A DNA stretch of 64,000 nt from positions 57,934 to 121,933 of the forward strand of contig NZ_JAYGHH010000010.1 in assembly GCF_034931045.1 (NCBI RefSeq). The letters run 5' to 3'. Shown here in pieces: positions 17,575-26,850 of this stretch. Within the stretch, counting starts at the first letter, position 1, and each line of letters opens with the position of its first letter. The translations under genes were made by a program, and so were the position numbers. The notes beneath the pieces were generated by a model. The model worked only from the letters and a program-made list of their open reading frames with translations, searched no databases and was not told where the DNA came from. Source of the stretch: Nodularia sp034931045 (GTDB taxonomy: Bacteria; Cyanobacteriota; Cyanobacteriia; Cyanobacteriales; Nostocaceae).

Positions 17575-18552
17575 ATGAACCCCAGCATTACAGATTCAGC
17601 AGTGAAGGCAGCGATCGCAGCTATCAAATCAGAGTCGGCGACAGCAGCAGAGAAAATCGAGATGCTGATTGAAATGGCACAAGGCTTTCATAAGCAGCCC
17701 AAAACTGCCCAAGATTTGCGGAATGCAGTGGGGCTATATTACCGGGCATATCAGATGTGCGGTGAGGAGTACGCCCTATTGAAAGCCCGTGCCTTGGTGG
17801 GGATGGCAGGGACGTTACAGAGTATTCCTGATCAAGATTCTCAATTGCTGCTGCAAGCGAAAGCCAGTTATGAAGAGGCTTTGCCTATTTTACAACAATT
17901 AGCTTTGCCAGAAGAACTAGCAGAGGCACAGATGAATTATGGCTTGGTGTTGCAGTCGCTAGTACCATTCAATCTGGCACGCATGACGGACAGTATCAAA
18001 GCTTATCACGAGGCTTTGCAGGTGTTTACCTGGGAGAATTACCCACAAGAATACGCGATTTTATACAACAATATTGCGATCGCCTATCTTTCCATGCCCA
18101 TGTCATCAGAACGGGAATATTTACGTCAGGGTTTAGCAGTACAGTCCTTTGAAGTGGCATTAAAGCATATTAATTTAATTGACCATCCCAAAGAATATGC
18201 GATGTTACAGAACAATTTGGGTAACGCGTTGCAATATTTAGTCAGTTCCCATCCTGTAGATAATAACTTACGTGCGATCGCAGCTTATGACGAAGCCTTA
18301 AAAGTGCGTAACTCCAGAGACACCCCCCTAGAATATGCTAACACCATATCTAACAAAGCTAACGCCTTATTCAACTTACCCGACAACCTAGAAAAACCGG
18401 AATTAGGTAATATTAAAAACCTCTTAAAAGCATATAACTACTATCAAGAAGCTTGGGGAATATTTACCCAAAATCAACAAATAGCACAAGCTGAAGTCGT
18501 CGCCCAAGCCATACAAGATGTAGAACTAGAAATGCGAGTGTGTATGGATTAA
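17575..18552 (+). CDS. TPR-type protein, first gene of extended hyp operon
   Basis: A protein of about 325 residues made of tetratricopeptide-like helical repeats, e.g. LAEAQMNYGLVLQSLV, YAILYNNIAIAYLSM, YAMLQNNLGNALQYLV and YANTISNKANALFNL. I place the start at ATG 17575 (AAGG upstream); TTG 17545 or ATG 17548 would add up to 10 residues. Nostoc PCC 7120 has five conserved genes upstream of hypF, reported as co-transcribed with hyp and suggested to help mature the hydrogenase small subunit; this gene corresponds to that block. It is probably a scaffold for protein contacts. Confidence 0.78.
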   Translation: MNPSITDSAVKAAIAAIKSESATAAEKIEMLIEMAQGFHKQPKTAQDLRNAVGLYYRAYQMCGEEYALLKARALVGMAGTLQSIPDQDSQLLLQAKASYEEALPILQQLALPEELAEAQMNYGLVLQSLVPFNLARMTDSIKAYHEALQVFTWENYPQEYAILYNNIAIAYLSMPMSSEREYLRQGLAVQSFEVALKHINLIDHPKEYAMLQNNLGNALQYLVSSHPVDNNLRAIAAYDEALKVRNSRDTPLEYANTISNKANALFNLPDNLEKPELGNIKNLLKAYNYYQEAWGIFTQNQQIAQAEVVAQAIQDVELEMRVCMD

Positions 18553-18586
18553 ACTTGCATTTGTTTACCCTCATTTCACAAGTACC

Positions 18587-18853
18587 ATGAGAGACATTTT
18601 GACCAACCCAGACATCAGAGATTTTTTCACAAGTTTAGTAGCAGGAGAATTGAACATAGCCACAGAATTCGCCTGGATATTCATAGCCACAACCTTATCG
18701 ATGATTGGTGGTGCTATTGGTGCAATGCTATTAGCTGGAAAAGACATTGGTTATCAATTTGCCGCAACATTAGGCGCATTATTTGGGCCGGCTGGTGTAA
18801 TTCCCGCCATATTCTTAAGTTTTGCCATCATAAAATTATTCACCAATTATTAG
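18587..18853 (+). CDS. Small membrane protein in extended hyp operon (a)
   Basis: An 88-residue protein with two likely membrane segments: EFAWIFIATTLSMIGGAIGAMLLAG (split below 20 for the core SMIGGAIGAMLLA) and FAATLGALFGPAGVIPAIFL. A glycine/alanine-rich small membrane protein is conserved before hypF in Nostocales. It is 34 bases after the TPR gene and 8 before the next small gene. Function is unknown; membrane anchoring of the hydrogenase or its assembly machinery is a guess. Confidence 0.7.
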   Translation: MRDILTNPDIRDFFTSLVAGELNIATEFAWIFIATTLSMIGGAIGAMLLAGKDIGYQFAATLGALFGPAGVIPAIFLSFAIIKLFTNY

Positions 18854-18861
18854 GAAAAATC

Positions 18862-19086
18862 ATGTTTGAAATTGGATGGCTTTCAGCTAAATTATTTTTC
18901 AAAGGAAAACTAATACGTAACCCCGGATATTTTTTCAAACAAATTATCATTGGTACAAGTATCGGTTCCATTATACTCCTATCATTATCACAAACCGAAC
19001 TACCCCTTTGGCTACCAATAACAGTATCTAGCTTAATCACAGGTACAGTAATGCCATTTCTCCTCAAAGATTTCAAAATGAAATAG
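18862..19086 (+). CDS. Small membrane protein in extended hyp operon (b)
   Basis: A 74-residue protein with an N-terminal amphipathic stretch (GWLSAKLFFKGKLIRNPGYF) and two hydrophobic segments (IIIGTSIGSIILLSL and LWLPITVSSLITGTVMPFLL). It begins 8 bases after the preceding small membrane protein and is probably co-translated with it. The start ATG follows AGGAAAA. Not recognised beyond its conserved position in the pre-hypF block. Confidence 0.68.
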   Translation: MFEIGWLSAKLFFKGKLIRNPGYFFKQIIIGTSIGSIILLSLSQTELPLWLPITVSSLITGTVMPFLLKDFKMK

Positions 19087-19229
19087 ATATCCTTACAGAT
19101 AAACCTCAAAAAAAACTCCCTCCTCTTTATTCCTCTGTGTCCTCTGCGCCTCTGTGGTTCGTTTATTCCAGGTAAATTCCTAAACCAATAACTGATTCGT
19201 AATTACCATCCAACAAATAATAAATAATA

Positions 19230-20063
19230 ATGACAAAACTGGAAGAACTAATTCAAGAAATCAATAGATTTGAAGCAATAATAGCCCAATGGGACGAAAG
19301 CCAAAGATGTGTAGCAGTAGGACTAAAAAGAGCAATTGAAGACTTACATAAAGCAGCACTAACACATTTAATCAAAAGCCTGAAACAAGAATCAATGTCA
19401 GCCTTGCGTCAAGCCGTAGACGACGACATAGTATATTCAGTTTTGCTATATCACGAACTAATTAAACCACCACAAGCAGCATTAATAGAAAGAATTCAAA
19501 CAGCCCTAGAAGAAGTACGCCCAGGCTTAAAAAGCCATGATGGGGATGTAGAATTTGTCGCCATTAAACCACCGGATACAGTAGAAGTTAAATTAATTGG
19601 TAGTTGTAGCAGTTGTCCCACTTCAACCTTAACTTTAACTCAAAGTGTAGAACAGGCAATAAAAAATCATTGTCCTGAAATTACTAAAGTTGTAGCAGTC
19701 AATCATACTTCTACAGTCAACAATACATTTACGCAAGAAGATCCCTCTACTTGGGTAAAACTGACAACAATTGATCAAATTCCTGAATCTGGGATATTGA
19801 CAGGTAAGGTTGGCAAAAATTCTCTAATTTTATATCGCCAAGGTGTAAATATTACTTGTTACCTGAATGCTTGTCCACATTTAGCGACTCCTTTAGATAT
19901 GGGTAAATTAGATAATAATATTCTTACTTGTGCATCTCATGGATTTCAGTATAACTTAGAAACTGGGGAATGTTTAACTGTTGCTGATGTGCCATTGCAG
20001 TCTTATCCAGTACAAATTAAAGGTGAGAAAGTTTTTGTGAAATTGCCAAAATATTCATTTTAA
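19230..20063 (+). CDS. NifU-domain/Rieske fusion protein
   Basis: A 277-residue fusion. The middle (about 90-150) is a NifU C-terminal Fe-S scaffold domain: LEEVRPGLKSHDGDVEFVAI then GSCSSCPTSTLTL with the CxxC pair. The C-terminal third is a Rieske [2Fe-2S] domain: NACPHLATPLDMG (C-x-H) and LTCASHGFQYN (C-x2-H), ending LQSYPVQIKGEKVFVKL. It combines a cluster-building domain with an electron-transfer domain, fitting a proposed role in inserting clusters into HupS. It is the fourth gene of the extended hyp operon. Confidence 0.88.
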   Translation: MTKLEELIQEINRFEAIIAQWDESQRCVAVGLKRAIEDLHKAALTHLIKSLKQESMSALRQAVDDDIVYSVLLYHELIKPPQAALIERIQTALEEVRPGLKSHDGDVEFVAIKPPDTVEVKLIGSCSSCPTSTLTLTQSVEQAIKNHCPEITKVVAVNHTSTVNNTFTQEDPSTWVKLTTIDQIPESGILTGKVGKNSLILYRQGVNITCYLNACPHLATPLDMGKLDNNILTCASHGFQYNLETGECLTVADVPLQSYPVQIKGEKVFVKLPKYSF

Positions 20064-20140
20064 CAACAAAATTGCCACCACGGATACATTTCGATATCCG
20101 TCGATGAGTTTAAATAGCTATCAGTCTTCATCTGCGGTTC

Positions 20141-21373
20141 ATGGATATACCCATCAATATTAATCCTGCGTCAAAATTGCCGCCAGAAGCAACAGAAAAT
20201 TCCCCATTCTTCCCTTTATCACCTCATGGTCCAGAAGTGATATTAGGTAATATTATTACACCAGAAATATTAGCTATACCTATAGAACCTAGTCCTATAA
20301 ATATGTTCGGCCCACGTGGTGCTTGTTTGTTATCTGAAACTGGTTCTTTATGGGTATCAGATACAGGACATCATCGATTATTGGGATGGCGAAATTTACC
20401 CACCAGAGATAGTCAACCTGCTGACTGGGTAATTGGACAACCTGATTTTTATCATGAAGGTCAAAATGCTAAAGGTATACCGGGAAGAAATACTTTTAGT
20501 GTCCCCACGGGAATTTGTGCTTGTGGTAAAGGTTTGGCGGTAGCTGATGCTTGGAATCATCGGGTATTGATTTGGAAAAATGTCCCAAAAAATAGTCATG
20601 TTCCAGCAGATTTGGTGTTAGGACAAGCTGATTTTAGTCAAAATGAACCCAATAGAGGAACTCATCAAGCTGCTGCTAATAGTATGCACTGGCCTTATGG
20701 TGTTTTCTATCATCAAGGAAAGCTATTTGTAGCTGATACGGGAAATCGTCGGTTATTAATTTGGCAACAATTACCTACAGAAAATGGTCAACCGGCTGAT
20801 TTAGTTTTGGGACAACCAGATATGATATCTCGCAATGAAAATGGGGGGAGTTCTCCCACTGCGGCGAGTATGCGTTGGTGTCATGATATTACTATTTGGG
20901 GAGACAATTTAGTGGTTGCTGATGCAGGTAATCACCGGGTGATGATTTGGGAGGGCATACCTACAGAAAATAATGCCCCTTGTGCGGTGGTTTTAGGACA
21001 AAAAAGTTTTAATTCTGTGGAAATGAATCAAGGTGTTTATTTACCTAGTGCTAGTAGTATGAGTATGCCTTATGGTGTAGCGGTTGGTAATGATTGTTTG
21101 CTGGTTGCTGATACTGCAAATTCTCGTTTGTTAGGATGGAAAAAGGCGGAGTCTCAATTATTATCTGGGGCGGTTGCTGATGGTTTGGTGGGACAAGTTA
21201 ATTTTAAATCTAAGGGTGAAAATCGGGATTTTGGTTTACCTCAGAGAAATACTTTGAATTGGTGTTATGGGGTGAAGGTTTGTGGTAATACTGCGGTGGT
21301 TGCTGATTCTGGGAATAATCGGGTTTTGTTGTGGGGGTTGGAGTCAGAGGCTAACAAATCAATAACATTCTAA
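20141..21373 (+). CDS. NHL-repeat beta-propeller protein in hyp operon
   Basis: A 410-residue protein of about six NHL-type blades, each with a VADTGNxRxLxW-like end (SDTGHHRLLGW, ADAWNHRVLIW, ADTGNRRLLIW, ADAGNHRVMIW, ADTANSRLLGW, ADSGNNRVLLW), alternating with PADLVLGQPD-type segments. No signal peptide. The fold is a protein- or ligand-binding platform; a catalytic role is not evident. It immediately precedes hypF and belongs to the group suggested to support small-subunit maturation. A second NHL protein at 55334 is fused to thioredoxin and is not a close relative by eye. Confidence 0.85.
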   Translation: MDIPININPASKLPPEATENSPFFPLSPHGPEVILGNIITPEILAIPIEPSPINMFGPRGACLLSETGSLWVSDTGHHRLLGWRNLPTRDSQPADWVIGQPDFYHEGQNAKGIPGRNTFSVPTGICACGKGLAVADAWNHRVLIWKNVPKNSHVPADLVLGQADFSQNEPNRGTHQAAANSMHWPYGVFYHQGKLFVADTGNRRLLIWQQLPTENGQPADLVLGQPDMISRNENGGSSPTAASMRWCHDITIWGDNLVVADAGNHRVMIWEGIPTENNAPCAVVLGQKSFNSVEMNQGVYLPSASSMSMPYGVAVGNDCLLVADTANSRLLGWKKAESQLLSGAVADGLVGQVNFKSKGENRDFGLPQRNTLNWCYGVKVCGNTAVVADSGNNRVLLWGLESEANKSITF

Positions 21374-21379
21374 ATTTTC

Positions 21380-21441
21380 TTGTGGGATGGGTGTCCCCAC
21401 CCGTCCCGTCATCAGGGCGGGCAAGATGCCCACCCCACAAT
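21380..21441. repeat. Dispersed GCCCACCCCACAA repeat copy 1
   Basis: A composite inverted repeat (TTGTGGGATGGGTGTCCCCAC ... GGGCGGGCAAGATGCCCACC ... CCACAA) between the NHL gene and hypF. Other copies lie at 40219-40272 and 63915-63942. Confidence 0.85.
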
Positions 21442-21506
21442 ATGGATAATAATTATTTTTGGAAATCCCTAAGAGGTGCTTCACGCAAAGAAAGGCATGA
21501 AAAAGA

Positions 21507-23864
21507 ATGGAAGATTTGGTAAGGGAAGAGATTCGGGTTCGGGGAACTGTTCAGGGGGTGGGATTTCGTCCTACTGTTTATCGTTTGGCTAAGGTTTGTG
21601 GGTTGTTGGGTGATGTTTGTAATGATGGTGAGGGTGTTTTAATTCGGGTGGCTGGGAGTGAGGCGGCTATTACGGAGTTTGTCAGGAGACTATATATTGA
21701 ATGTCCTCCTTTGGGGAAAATTCAGGAGTTGACGAGAGTTAGTTATGAAGGTGATGGGGATTTTACTGATTTTGTGATTTCTCGTAGTGTGAGTAGTTCT
21801 AAAAATACAGAAATTACTCCTGATGCGGCGATTTGTCCCCAATGTCAACAGGAAATTTTTGACCCTTTTAGCCGTTTTTATCGTTACCCTTTTACTAATT
21901 GTACTCATTGCGGTCCTCGCTTCAGTATTATTCGTGGGATTCCTTACGATAGATGCAATACCAGTATGTCTGCGTTTGCTATGTGTGCTGAATGTGAACG
22001 GGAGTATGAAAATGTGGAAAATCGCCGTTTTCACGCCCAACCTGTAGCTTGTCATACTTGCGGACCGAATGCTTGGTTAGAACGGGCTGATGGTAAACCT
22101 GTGACGGCTTCGATGTTTTCAATGATGGATGATGTGGATGCTGTTTGTACTTTGTTGCAAAAAGGTGAGATTGTGGCTATTAAAGGGTTGGGTGGTATTC
22201 ATCTAGCTTGTGACGCAACTCAAGAAGCTGCTGTCCAAAAATTGCGTCAGCGTAAACGACGTTATCATAAACCGTTGGCTTTAATGGCGCGAGATATAGG
22301 AGTAATTGCGGAATATTGTACTGTGAACACTCAGGAAAAAGAATTATTAGCAAGTTCTGCTGCGCCGATTGTATTGTTACAGAAAAATCCTGACTGTCTA
22401 ATTGCGCCTTCTGTTTCACCGGGACTAAATTATCTCGGTTTTATGTTACCTTATACGCCTTTACATCATTTAATTTTGCGGCGAATGAATCGCCCCATTG
22501 TGTTGACGAGTGGGAATATTGCTGATGAACCTCAATGTATTGATAATGAAGAAGTTCGAGAAAAGTTAGGTAACATTGCTGATTATTTTCTTTTACATAA
22601 TCGGGATATTGTGAATCGAGTAGATGATTCTGTTGCTAGGGTGATTGATAATCAAGTAAAAATTATTCGCCGGGCTAGAGGATATGCACCAGCACCGATA
22701 ATTTTACCACCGGGATTTGAGAAGGTGACACCTATTTTAGCAATGGGTAGCGAGTTAAAAAATACCTTTTGTTTATTACGCGATAATGAAGCAATTCTTT
22801 CTCAACATTTAGGTGATTTAGAAAATGCTGCGGCTTTTAATGCTTATCAAGATACACTGAATTTATATTTAAATTTATTTGAGCATCAACCAGAAGCGAT
22901 CGCTATCGATAAACACCCAGAATATCTTGCCACAAAACTCGGTAAAGAACTTGCATCTGTTAATAAACTTAAACTTCATCCTATCCAGCATCATCACGCC
23001 CATATTGCGGCTTGTATGGCAGAAAATGGCATTCCTTTAGATGCACCTCCAGTTTTAGGTATTGCTTTAGATGGATTAGGTTATGGCGAAGCTGGAGAAT
23101 TTTGGGGGGGAGAATTTCTGTTAGCAGACTATCGTCAATTTCAGCGACTAGCAACATTTAAACCAGTGGCTATAATTGGCGGAGAAAAAGCAATTTATCA
23201 GCCTTGGCGTAACACCTACGCCCACTTACTCAGCGCTAATATTTGGCATGAAAGCCAACAGAAATATTCTGAGTTGAAAATTATCAAATTTTTGCAACAG
23301 CGACCATTAGAACTCCTCAAACAAGCTGTAGATAAAGGAATTAACTCACCTCTAGCCTCATCCGTAGGGAGGTTGTTTGATGCAGTAGCTGCGGCTATAT
23401 GGATTTATCCAGAAGAATGTAGCTATGAAGGACAAGCTGCGATCGCAATGGAAGCCTTAGTAAATCCTAACAACTTAAATAATTATAAAGAAACGCTAAA
23501 TTATCCTTTTCACATTAACTTTTCAGATAGCATATATTATATAGACTCAAAACCAATGTGGCAAGCCCTGCTTCAAGACTTGCAAAAACAGATTAGTCAA
23601 TCAGAGATAGCTACAAAATTCCATAAAAGTTTAGCTCAAATTATTGTGAATGTAGTTAAATATCTTGCTCAAGAAAACCTAATTAATCAAGTCGTATTAA
23701 CCGGAGGAGTATTTCAGAACAGTATTTTATTAACACAAGTTACCCAGAATTTACAAAGTTTAGGAATAACCGTATTAACTCACAGTTCCCTCCCCTCCAA
23801 CGACGGCAACATATCACTAGGACAAGCAATAATTACAGCCGCCCAATTAATCCCCAACTCTTAA
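21507..23864 (+). CDS. hypF: Carbamoyltransferase HypF
   Basis: A 785-residue full-length HypF, which makes the thiocarbamate on HypE from carbamoyl phosphate for the CN ligands of the NiFe site. Domains in order: acylphosphatase (VRGTVQGVGFRPTVYRLAK); two zinc fingers (CPQCQQEIF... NCTHCGPRF and CAECEREY... CHTCG); YrdC-like domain (from about 205); and Kae1-like domain with HHHAHIAACMAE and VVLTGGVFQNSILL. All key motifs are present. The ATG at 21507 follows GGCATGAAAAAGA; it heads the hypFCD run. Confidence 0.97.
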   Translation: MEDLVREEIRVRGTVQGVGFRPTVYRLAKVCGLLGDVCNDGEGVLIRVAGSEAAITEFVRRLYIECPPLGKIQELTRVSYEGDGDFTDFVISRSVSSSKNTEITPDAAICPQCQQEIFDPFSRFYRYPFTNCTHCGPRFSIIRGIPYDRCNTSMSAFAMCAECEREYENVENRRFHAQPVACHTCGPNAWLERADGKPVTASMFSMMDDVDAVCTLLQKGEIVAIKGLGGIHLACDATQEAAVQKLRQRKRRYHKPLALMARDIGVIAEYCTVNTQEKELLASSAAPIVLLQKNPDCLIAPSVSPGLNYLGFMLPYTPLHHLILRRMNRPIVLTSGNIADEPQCIDNEEVREKLGNIADYFLLHNRDIVNRVDDSVARVIDNQVKIIRRARGYAPAPIILPPGFEKVTPILAMGSELKNTFCLLRDNEAILSQHLGDLENAAAFNAYQDTLNLYLNLFEHQPEAIAIDKHPEYLATKLGKELASVNKLKLHPIQHHHAHIAACMAENGIPLDAPPVLGIALDGLGYGEAGEFWGGEFLLADYRQFQRLATFKPVAIIGGEKAIYQPWRNTYAHLLSANIWHESQQKYSELKIIKFLQQRPLELLKQAVDKGINSPLASSVGRLFDAVAAAIWIYPEECSYEGQAAIAMEALVNPNNLNNYKETLNYPFHINFSDSIYYIDSKPMWQALLQDLQKQISQSEIATKFHKSLAQIIVNVVKYLAQENLINQVVLTGGVFQNSILLTQVTQNLQSLGITVLTHSSLPSNDGNISLGQAIITAAQLIPNS

Positions 23865-23916
23865 TCTTCCCTCTGTGTTCTCTGCGCCTCTGTGGTTCGT
23901 TATATCCAGAAAAAAA

Positions 23917-24177
23917 ATGTGCTTAGGAATCCCCGGACAAATAGTAGAAATCAGCGACATTAACCATAAACTAGCCATAGTTAACATAGCTGGAGTCAAA
24001 CGCCAAATAAACATAGCCTGTATAGTCAACGAACAACATCCCCCCGAAAAATGTATAGGAGATTGGGTATTAGTCCACGTAGGCTTCGCCATGAATCGTA
24101 TTAACGAACAACAAGCAGCCGAAACATTAAAACTATTAGAAGAACTAGCAACCGCCCAAGCCCAAATAACCAACTAA
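23917..24177 (+). CDS. hypC: Hydrogenase assembly chaperone HypC
   Basis: An 86-residue HypC starting MCLGIPGQIVEI; the Cys next to the initiator Met is the catalytic/iron-binding residue, which fixes the start at 23917. HypC carries the Fe(CN)2CO group with HypD and delivers it to pre-HupL. The 52 bases between hypF and hypC consist of a CTCTGTG-type dispersed repeat (about 23870-23905). Confidence 0.96.
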   Translation: MCLGIPGQIVEISDINHKLAIVNIAGVKRQINIACIVNEQHPPEKCIGDWVLVHVGFAMNRINEQQAAETLKLLEELATAQAQITN

Positions 24178-24192
24178 AACTCCTCCTCCTCC

Positions 24193-24225
24193 TTGGCGTA
24201 CTTGGCGACTTGGCGGTTCGTTTAA
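24193..24225. repeat. TTGGCG dispersed repeat, forward copy
   Basis: TTGGCGTACTTGGCGACTTG followed by GCGGTTCGTTT, between hypC and hypD. An inverted copy with one differing base in the core lies at 26851-26882. Confidence 0.88.
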
Positions 24226-24245
24226 AAAAACCAAAAACTTCCCCC

Positions 24246-25385
24246 ATGAAATACATCAACGAATTTCGAGAACCAGAAAAAGCAGCAGCCTTACGCAACC
24301 AAATAACCCAACTCTGCAACCAACTAAAAAAACCGATAAAACTGATGGAAATATGCGGTGGACATACCCATTCCATATTTAAATACGGTATAGAAGACAT
24401 CCTACCCCCCAACCTAGAACTCATCCACGGGCCTGGTTGTCCAGTATGCGTCATGCCAAAAGGGAGATTAGACGATGCGATCGCCATATCCCAAAATCAT
24501 AACGTCATTCTCGCCACATTTGGCGACACCATGAGAGTACCCGGTTCCACCACCAACCTCCTCCAAGCCAAAGCCCAAGGCGCAGATATCCGCATAGTTT
24601 ACTCCCCCCTGGATAGCCTGCAAATCGCCAGAGACAACCCAGACAAAGAAATAGTCTTCTTCGCCCTCGGCTTTGAAACCACCGCCCCCAGTACCGCCCT
24701 CACCATATTGCAAGCAGCAGCCGAAAACATCATCAACTTTAGTATGTTTTCCAACCATGTTCTTGTAATTCCCGCCCTTCAAGCCCTATTAGATAACCCA
24801 GATTTACAACTAGATGGATTTATCGGACCTGGTCATGTCAGCATGGTAATTGGAACAGAACCATATCAATTTATTACCAAAAAATATCATAAACCCATAG
24901 TAGTTTCCGGCTTTGAACCATTAGATATACTGCAATCAATTTGGATGATATTACAGCAACTAGTAGAAAACCGTTGTCAAGTAGAAAACCAATATAACAG
25001 ATTAGTAGAACCAGCCGGAAACTTAATAGCATTGCAAGCCATGAACCAAGTATTTGCAGTGCGAGAAAACTTTGATTGGCGAGGCTTAGGTGAAATACCA
25101 GAATCAGGCTTAAAAATCCGGACAGAATATGCCCAATTCGACGCAGAAAATAAATTTATTATTCCTAACTTAAAAGTAGCCGACCACAAAGCCTGTAAAT
25201 GTGGAGAAATTCTTAAAGGAGTTTTAAAACCTTGGGAATGTAAAGTATTCGGTACAGCTTGCACACCAGAAACACCCATTGGTAGCTGCATGGTTTCATC
25301 AGAAGGTGCGTGTGCAGCCTACTACAAATATGGACGACTTTCTGCAATTAGTAAAAAAGCCCAACAACTAGCCACATCCAAATAA
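24246..25385 (+). CDS. hypD: Fe-S scaffold HypD
   Basis: A 379-residue HypD, scaffold on which Fe(CN)2CO is assembled with HypC. The family Cys motifs are visible: EICGGHTHSIFKYG, GPGCPVCVMP, and the [4Fe-4S] ligands near the end in FGTACTPETPIGSCMVSSEG. The start is placed at ATG 24246 (MKYINEFRE), because the longer frame from 24210 begins inside a dispersed repeat. Length is normal. Confidence 0.96.
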   Translation: MKYINEFREPEKAAALRNQITQLCNQLKKPIKLMEICGGHTHSIFKYGIEDILPPNLELIHGPGCPVCVMPKGRLDDAIAISQNHNVILATFGDTMRVPGSTTNLLQAKAQGADIRIVYSPLDSLQIARDNPDKEIVFFALGFETTAPSTALTILQAAAENIINFSMFSNHVLVIPALQALLDNPDLQLDGFIGPGHVSMVIGTEPYQFITKKYHKPIVVSGFEPLDILQSIWMILQQLVENRCQVENQYNRLVEPAGNLIALQAMNQVFAVRENFDWRGLGEIPESGLKIRTEYAQFDAENKFIIPNLKVADHKACKCGEILKGVLKPWECKVFGTACTPETPIGSCMVSSEGACAAYYKYGRLSAISKKAQQLATSK

Positions 25386-25391
25386 AATAAC

Positions 25392-25442
25392 CATTCTCTA
25401 ACTCCCCTCCTCGCTTGCGGAGAGGGGTTGGGGGGTGGGATT
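25392..25442. repeat. Hairpin repeat between hypD and tautomerase
   Basis: CTCCCCTCCTCGCTTGCGGA followed by GAGGGGTTGGGGGGTGGG forms a GC-rich hairpin of a type widely scattered in Nostocales genomes. Confidence 0.7.
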
Positions 25443-25460
25443 CTTAAGGAGAAAAAATAT

Positions 25461-25676
25461 ATGCCATTCATCACAGTACAAATAGCCAAAGGTCACTCCG
25501 TCGAAAAAAAACGCCAACTAGTCAAAGCCCTAACCGAAACACTAATTGAAACCTTGGGATCTAAACCAGAATGGATAACCATACATATTGATGAATTTGA
25601 GCGAGAAAATTGGGCAGTTGGCGGACAATTGCATATAGATAAACATAGCGGTAGACATAAAGAAAAAGGTATATAA
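25461..25676 (+). CDS. 4-oxalocrotonate tautomerase-like protein
   Basis: A 71-residue tautomerase. After Met removal, Pro1 of MPFITVQIAKGHSVEKKRQL is the catalytic base, and the length is typical of 4-OT subunits (about 62-70). The start at ATG 25461 is set by that Pro and by AAGGAGA at 25446-25452. It sits between hypD and hypE on the same strand, an arrangement also found in Nostoc PCC 7120. No role in hydrogenase maturation has been shown, to my knowledge. Confidence 0.88.
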   Translation: MPFITVQIAKGHSVEKKRQLVKALTETLIETLGSKPEWITIHIDEFERENWAVGGQLHIDKHSGRHKEKGI

Positions 25677-25685
25677 AATTAATTT

Positions 25686-25714
25686 GCTCGTAGTGAGGGC
25701 TTCAGCCCTCTCCA
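25686..25714. repeat. GAGGGCTTCAGCCCTC hairpin repeat
   Basis: CTCGTAGTGAGGGCTTCAGC followed by CCTCTCC forms a small palindromic hairpin (GAGGGCTTCAGCCCTC) between the tautomerase gene and hypE. It belongs to another dispersed cyanobacterial repeat type. Confidence 0.65.
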
Positions 25715-25742
25715 ACTTTAATAATTTCAACAAAATTTAAAT

Positions 25743-26840
25743 ATGAACATTTTACCCAAACATAAAACCCAAAATCCGCTATTACAAAAAATCGGCAAAC
25801 CCCAAAAAAGTAAGGTGAGAGACACCCATATTACCCTCGCCCACGGTAGCGGCGGTAAAGCCATGCGCGATTTAATTGAAGATATCTTTGTAAGTAGCTT
25901 TGATAATCCAATTCTCTCCCAATTAGAAGACCAAGCCAGATTAAACTTAGCTAGTCTCACCCAACAGGGAGATAGACTAGCATTTACAACAGACTCTTAT
26001 GTTGTAGACCCCTTATTTTTTCCCGGTAGTGACATTGGCGAATTAGCAATTAATGGCACTATTAATGATTTAGCCGTCAGTGGTGCTAAACCCTTATATC
26101 TAACTTGTAGCGTTATTATAGAAGAAGGATTAGAAGTAGAAATCTTGCGGCGTGTCGTTGCTAGTATGAAATTAGCCGCCCAAAAAACTGGCGTGCAAAT
26201 TGTCACAGGTGACACAAAAGTTGTTCAACGTGGTGCTGCCGATAAACTGTTTATTAATACTACAGGTATTGGGGTAATTCCTCAAGGGATTAATATTTCT
26301 GCCCATAATATCCAAGTGGGAGACGTAGTAATTATTAATGGCGAGTTAGGAAATCATGGTGCAGCAATTTTAATCGCCCGTGGGGAATTAGCATTAGAAA
26401 CTAATGTAGAAAGTGACTGTCAACCTTTGCATAGTTTAGTAGAAAAAATCCTCAGTGTTTGTCCTGGAGTTCACGCTATGCGCGATGCTACACGGGGCGG
26501 TTTAGCGACAGTTTTAAATGAATTTTCTTTGAGTTCTGGTGTAGGTATTCGTCTCAATGAAGAATCTATCCTTGTGCGGGAAGAGGTGAAAGGAGTTTGT
26601 GAAATACTAGGTTTAGACCCTTTGTATTTGGCTAATGAAGGTAAGTTAGTTGTGGTAGTAGGAGGTGAGAATGCTGAAACTGTTTTAGCAGCTATGAAGT
26701 CACATTCAGCCGGGAAGGATGCTTGTGTTATTGGTGAGGTTATGGCTTCACCTGCGGGTGTTGTGTTGTTAAGAACTGCTTTTGGAACTGAAAGAATTGT
26801 TGATATGTTGGTGGGGGAACAATTACCCAGGATTTGTTGA
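25743..26840 (+). CDS. hypE: HypE, cyanide-ligand synthesis enzyme
   Basis: A 365-residue HypE, PurM-like ATP-dependent dehydratase that turns the HypF-made thiocarboxamide into thiocyanate for the CN ligands. It starts with the typical LAHGSGGKAMRDLI and ends with the conserved C-terminal PRIC, whose last Cys carries the modification. The reading frame has a 20-residue lysine-rich lead before the family core, so an internal start is possible but no better Met is seen. Confidence 0.96.
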   Translation: MNILPKHKTQNPLLQKIGKPQKSKVRDTHITLAHGSGGKAMRDLIEDIFVSSFDNPILSQLEDQARLNLASLTQQGDRLAFTTDSYVVDPLFFPGSDIGELAINGTINDLAVSGAKPLYLTCSVIIEEGLEVEILRRVVASMKLAAQKTGVQIVTGDTKVVQRGAADKLFINTTGIGVIPQGINISAHNIQVGDVVIINGELGNHGAAILIARGELALETNVESDCQPLHSLVEKILSVCPGVHAMRDATRGGLATVLNEFSLSSGVGIRLNEESILVREEVKGVCEILGLDPLYLANEGKLVVVVGGENAETVLAAMKSHSAGKDACVIGEVMASPAGVVLLRTAFGTERIVDMLVGEQLPRIC

Positions 26841-26850
26841 TTTTTCGGAG

